DNA of 64,000 nucleotides from a bacterium ADurb.Bin236 (GTDB lineage: Bacteria; UBP15; UBA6099), in assembly GCA_002069885.1 (NCBI GenBank), contig MWCD01000002.1, positions 1 to 64,000 on the forward strand, read 5' to 3'. This document shows, piece after piece, positions 60,996-64,000 of this stretch. Below the pieces are notes generated by a model. That model was not told the origin of the DNA, did no database searches, and worked only from the letters and a program-made list of their open reading frames with translations. The stretch's first letter is position 1; every line of letters starts with the position of its first letter. Position numbers and translations under genes: made by a program.

Positions 60996-62735
60996 ATGAG
61001 AAGCGCTTATAAAGTTGTGAGAATTGCATGTTTTGATTTCTTTTTGATATTCTGCGTATTTACTGTTTCATCATGTGGGGGCAGTGGGTTATTGCCTGAT
61101 CTACCAAATATTGCATTTGGAAGTGTTGATGGCTTTGTATTCGTGCCCTATGGAAGTTCAGCGGCAAGGGCGGCGAATCAGCCTGTCGGCTACAAACCTG
61201 CCAATGAGGCATTGGTATTATTGAATTGCAGCGGGCAGAGCAAGACGGCGCAGACGGACGCGACAGGATATTTTTCAATTCAAACCGTGATAGGCGAGTC
61301 GTGCGCGTTGCGGATACAAATTAGCGGATATGCGGACAAAGTTTACAATCAGATAGCTGTGTATCCTAATCAGACAACAAGGGTGGGGGGAGCGGACGGG
61401 GTCAGAATGACACCTGATGAATACGGCGAGATAAGAGTCGTAGCAAATGTTTCAGGTGGAGAGATAGTGATTGATGGAGAAAGCACGGGAATAGTGATGC
61501 CTGATGAGATGAGTTATTCATTCTCTTACGTCGCGCCGGGAGAGCACACAGTCGGTATATCGCAGAGCGGGTATCAGCAAGCTTCGACGCAAACTGTGAA
61601 CGTGACGGCAGGAGGATTATTTGAGGTGACTTTCATATTCTTGCCGCCGGATGTCGTCCCGCCTGTGGCGAACGCTGGAGAAGATGGAAAGTGGTTTGCC
61701 GGATTTGAGTACACGTTGGATGGAAGCGGAAGTTATGATATCGGCGGAGGAAGCATTACATATCAGTGGGGCCAAGTCTCTGGGCCTGCGACAGAGATGT
61801 CGTCAATAAATGACGTTAAACCGATATTCACACCAAAAGAGCAAGGCATATATGTATTTTCACTTACAGTAATAGATTCAGCGAACAACCATAGCAATCT
61901 TGATACGGTTGCTATTGAAGTGAATGAGTTGACAGGAAAAATCGTATTTACTGCATCAAGGGGAGAAGGAAATAAAAATATTTACACGATAAACGCCAAT
62001 GGAACAAATTTAAAGAAGCTGACGGATAACAACTACTTTGACGGATGGCCAAAGTGGTCGCCGGACGGCGGGAAGATTCTGTACACAGCGAATCCGAGCG
62101 ATGACGAACTGACATTTTATGTCGCCACCATGAATGCGGACGGAACAGGGATCAATGTGACTGACACCATGGGAAGAACGCGCGACTGGTCGCCGGACGG
62201 CAGCCAGATATTGTACGAATGGAGCTATCTGGGCACGGATCAATTGTATCAATCCGCGCCTGACGCAACTGACAAGTCGCTTTTGACTACAACGCCGAGA
62301 GACAAGTTTTTTGCCGCCTATTCTCCTGACGGGACAAAAATAATGTTCACTGTCCAAGTCAGTTACGACGGAATTGAGATAGTAGTGATGAATAGAGACG
62401 GGAGCGATTACAGGCAACTTACAAACGAGAACAAAACGCATGGCTACATCAGTTGGACGCCAGACGGAAGGATACTGTACACCACCGCCGATTGCATCGG
62501 ATGCAAATCAACGTTGCATGTGATGAACGCGGACGGAACAGGCAGGCAGGCGTGGCCTATGCCTGTCGGGGTGACCGATATTCTAAGTCCTATTATGACA
62601 GATGATGGTAGATTCATATTTTATGACGATGGAGAATGGGGAAACAACCACATTTGTGTGATGTATTCGGATGGAAGCGCTTATACATGCCTTGGAACCA
62701 CTGGGTCACAGCCCGACTACCACCCCGGGCCGTGA
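60996..62735 (+). CDS. Lipoprotein with PEGA, PKD and TolB-type propeller domains (paralogue 2)
   Basis: 579 residues, GAAGGTAAAG before the ATG. Lipobox VSSC then GGSG (Cys-27). Same architecture as the gene at 58775: VLLNCSGQSKTAQTDATGYF, PEGA-like GGEIVIDGESTGIVMP, PKD PPVANAGEDGKWF with LDGSGSYDIGGGSITYQW, and a propeller with WPKWSPDGGKILYT and WTPDGRILYTTAD units. The paralogues share the plan and end (YHPGP) but have diverged clearly along their length. Anchored in a membrane and probably facing outward. Confidence 0.85.
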   Translation: MRSAYKVVRIACFDFFLIFCVFTVSSCGGSGLLPDLPNIAFGSVDGFVFVPYGSSAARAANQPVGYKPANEALVLLNCSGQSKTAQTDATGYFSIQTVIGESCALRIQISGYADKVYNQIAVYPNQTTRVGGADGVRMTPDEYGEIRVVANVSGGEIVIDGESTGIVMPDEMSYSFSYVAPGEHTVGISQSGYQQASTQTVNVTAGGLFEVTFIFLPPDVVPPVANAGEDGKWFAGFEYTLDGSGSYDIGGGSITYQWGQVSGPATEMSSINDVKPIFTPKEQGIYVFSLTVIDSANNHSNLDTVAIEVNELTGKIVFTASRGEGNKNIYTINANGTNLKKLTDNNYFDGWPKWSPDGGKILYTANPSDDELTFYVATMNADGTGINVTDTMGRTRDWSPDGSQILYEWSYLGTDQLYQSAPDATDKSLLTTTPRDKFFAAYSPDGTKIMFTVQVSYDGIEIVVMNRDGSDYRQLTNENKTHGYISWTPDGRILYTTADCIGCKSTLHVMNADGTGRQAWPMPVGVTDILSPIMTDDGRFIFYDDGEWGNNHICVMYSDGSAYTCLGTTGSQPDYHPGP

Positions 62736-63059
62736 GGGAGCGGGGGGAGATGGGGAAAGAATATGGTAAAAAAAACATAAGCATTAAGCGGACGCATGAC
62801 GGGGTTTGTGGCAAAAAGGAGTTGAAGGCCAAGACGGCGATCAAGACGGCGATTAGGACGGAAAGGTGAGCGTTGCTGATCTTGGGCCGTTGAAGAGGAA
62901 TTTCGGACTTGATTGCGGGCCGAGAGCCAAGAAAGACGTCTTGCGCGGCGTATTATTACCAGAAGAGATGCGCGGCATGGCCCGGCTGGACTTCAACGAA
63001 GACGGCGTCATCGACTTTAAGGACATGAATTTGATGGAACTCGGGAAAGATAGATGCGG
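62723..63059 (+). repeat. Tandem-duplication block, copy 3
   Basis: Matches 60562-60882. It has an extra GACGGCGAT unit before the dockerin loop, one extra codon (TATTATTACC) and a small change near 63026 (GACATGAATTTG). Confidence 0.8.
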
Positions 63060-63069
63060 GTTTTTATAA
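62866..63069 (+). pseudogene. Dockerin segment with upstream in-frame stop (fragment)
   Basis: 67 codons from a GTG that lies inside the first calcium loop. The upstream codons GAC GGC GAT CAA GAC GGC GAT TAG GAC GGA AAG show that a 9-bp duplication and a CAG-to-TAG change cut the frame. The protein (VSVADLGPLKRNFGLDCG to DFKDMNLMELGKDRCGFL) is otherwise an intact dockerin pair. No usable start, so not expected to be made. Confidence 0.65.
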
Positions 63070-63147
63070 GACATAACAGATGGTCATTTTAATTAAGGAT
63101 ATTTGATGGCGAAAATGTTGAACAATCAATAATGGATGGAGCTCAGG

Positions 63148-63793
63148 ATGAAAAACAGCAGATTACTGTCGAGCATGACTCTAATTGGAATACACGCAAT
63201 GATGGCTATGGCGCTATTATCGGCAAGGGCGGAAGCGTCTCCGCTGATCTATTTGCGCGGAGTTCCAGCGCATGTGACGGAAACTAGCGGATTCGATTCG
63301 GTTCAACACGAATTCACGGCAGAAATAGTCTTGGCTGGGGCCAGCAGGCTCAAAGGGATGAGCATAACGTTTATGTATGACTCGAGTGTGATGGAGGCAG
63401 TTGATGAGAACGGACAGACCGCTGATTCATCCCGGATTCGTCGATAGAGCTGACGAACGGGGGCGATTTTCATAGCGGCGAACTGCTTCGTTGCCGCCAC
63501 ATTTTTTTGTTCACGAACCCTATGTTCTATTCACTGCAAAAATGCGTCTTGCGCCTCGCATTTCATCCGCTCTGAACAATCGCTCCCGAATCCTAATGAC
63601 GGATTCGGGTTCATTGACTATATATCCGGGATTGTTTGACACAGAGATAAGCAACGAAGTGGAAGACACTAGGTCGGTGGTAATTGGGGATGAGGCAGAC
63701 ACAACGCTGCAAGGGATTATAAGATTGACGGGATTATCCACGGGAAGCGCGGTTGATGTAAGCGGGGAGGAAGTTATACGAAGAACTAAATGA
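63148..63793 (+). pseudogene. Cohesin-like exported protein, interrupted by element R1
   Basis: The ATG at 63148 (GGAG upstream; ATG 63136 also possible) starts a signal peptide (LIGIHAMMAMALLSARAEA). Then comes FTAEIVLAGASRLKGMSITF plus MYDSSVMEAVDENG, the strand pattern of a cohesin (xxVxLxGxxxLxGxxxxLxYDxxxLE). The frame stops at 63447 inside a 179-bp element. After it, in another frame, LTIYPGLFDTEISNEVEDTR and LQGIIRLTGLSTGSAVDVSG continue the cohesin-like sequence. Removing 63431-63614 (the element and one TTCAT copy) joins the parts in frame. Even then the protein ends at 63793, so it may also be truncated at the 3' side. Confidence 0.6.
63431..63609 (+). mobile_element. MITE-like element R1, copy B
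   Basis: 179 bp. The ends CCCGGATTCGTC (63431-63442) and GACGGATTCGGG (63598-63609) are inverted repeats matching at 10 of 12 positions. A 5-bp direct repeat, TTCAT, flanks it (63426-63430 and 63610-63614). Similar along its length to 4735-4911. Near the right end CCCGAATCC/GGATTCGGG forms a perfect 9-bp hairpin. No coding capacity. Confidence 0.75.
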
Positions 63794-63879
63794 AAGCTCC
63801 CATTAACTATTTTGTGAAAAGCATCATGCGCAAAAGAAAAAGTTTTGCGCATGGCACACTTGGTAGTGGGTAGAATCAT

Positions 63880-64000
63880 CTAATAGCATGTATAAACCGT
63901 TTCCATGTCGAGCCAGTTCGGCCCGGCTTTGACGTCTGCCGGAAGTTCGACGGATAGAGCGCCCCAATCGCGTCCCGCTGCTTCCATTGCTCTGCGGGTT
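63880..64000 (-). CDS. 3' end of an unidentified gene running off the right edge
   Basis: On the minus strand one frame is open from the window edge to TAG at 63882-63880, reading RRAMEAAGRDWGALSVELP, then VKAGPNWLDMETVYTCY. The composition looks like protein and the frame has no stops over 39 codons, but the family cannot be told from this piece. Confidence 0.4.
   Translation of the reverse strand, partial: TRRAMEAAGRDWGALSVELPADVKAGPNWLDMETVYTCY

Noticed and set aside
63424-63606. GATTC direct repeat as the target duplication of R1 copy B
   Set aside because: Deleting between the GATTC copies also restores the frame, but one GATTC lies inside the element. TTCAT sits exactly outside the terminal inverted repeats and is the better choice.

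Overview
The window looks like chromosomal DNA of a bacterium, probably a diderm anaerobe from a poorly characterised lineage. The basis is ordinary bacterial housekeeping genes (proS, rlmN, folP, thiE, mltG, mscL, an initiator tRNA), lipoprotein signals, an O-antigen-ligase-type membrane protein, and ten radical SAM (RSAM) enzymes in 64 kb. I cannot name the genus or phylum. GC content is moderate to high over the housekeeping part and visibly lower at about 4.6-7.0, 20.0-20.8 and 56-64 kb, which look accessory.

Layout. 1-1.6 kb: 3' end of a phage-tail-fibre-like repeat protein. 1.7-19.3 kb: an RSAM superlocus. Two cobalamin-binding-type RSAM genes (minus strand) are followed, after a small mobile element and a secreted protein, by a long plus-strand cluster. 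Its order is: two HxsD-like proteins, the maturase HxsB, three paralogous 268-269-residue His-Xaa-Ser/Asn repeat precursors, a tiny ORF, an HxsC-like RSAM, a second RSAM, a protein with a GYPKCC motif, and two further RSAMs. A HemN/HemW-like RSAM faces the cluster from the minus strand. I read this as a much enlarged His-Xaa-Ser (HXS) peptide-modification system and as the best candidate here for an undescribed system.

19.4-34.3 kb: tRNA-fMet with its terminator, a low-GC membrane protein, an integrase remnant, a zinc-ribbon membrane protein, tRNA-Arg, a hybrid histidine kinase, mscL, mltG, an RSAM, folP, a zinc-finger protein, rlmN, thiE, an acyl-CoA ligase, proS and tRNA-Gly. 34.3-41.3 kb: one minus-strand operon of two cyclase plus membrane-protein pairs and a ligase-TPR protein. 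The two cyclases have complementary active-site losses. 41.5-55.4 kb: transporters, an amidohydrolase, an S15-type hydrolase, GH38 alpha-mannosidase, a second (alpha/alpha)6-type glycosidase and a DUF5693 membrane protein.

55.4-64 kb: a MerR-like regulator with a clear promoter and a candidate operator that recurs upstream of a caspase-fold-like gene, a pilin-like membrane protein, then a tandemly duplicated dockerin/lipoprotein array. The array ends in a cohesin-like gene interrupted by a 179-bp MITE-like element with terminal inverted repeats and flanking direct repeats. Removing the element plus one direct-repeat copy rejoins the frame. A second copy of the element lies at 4.7 kb. Another dispersed repeat family occurs at 19.5 and 45.7 kb. 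A minus-strand reading frame runs off the right edge.
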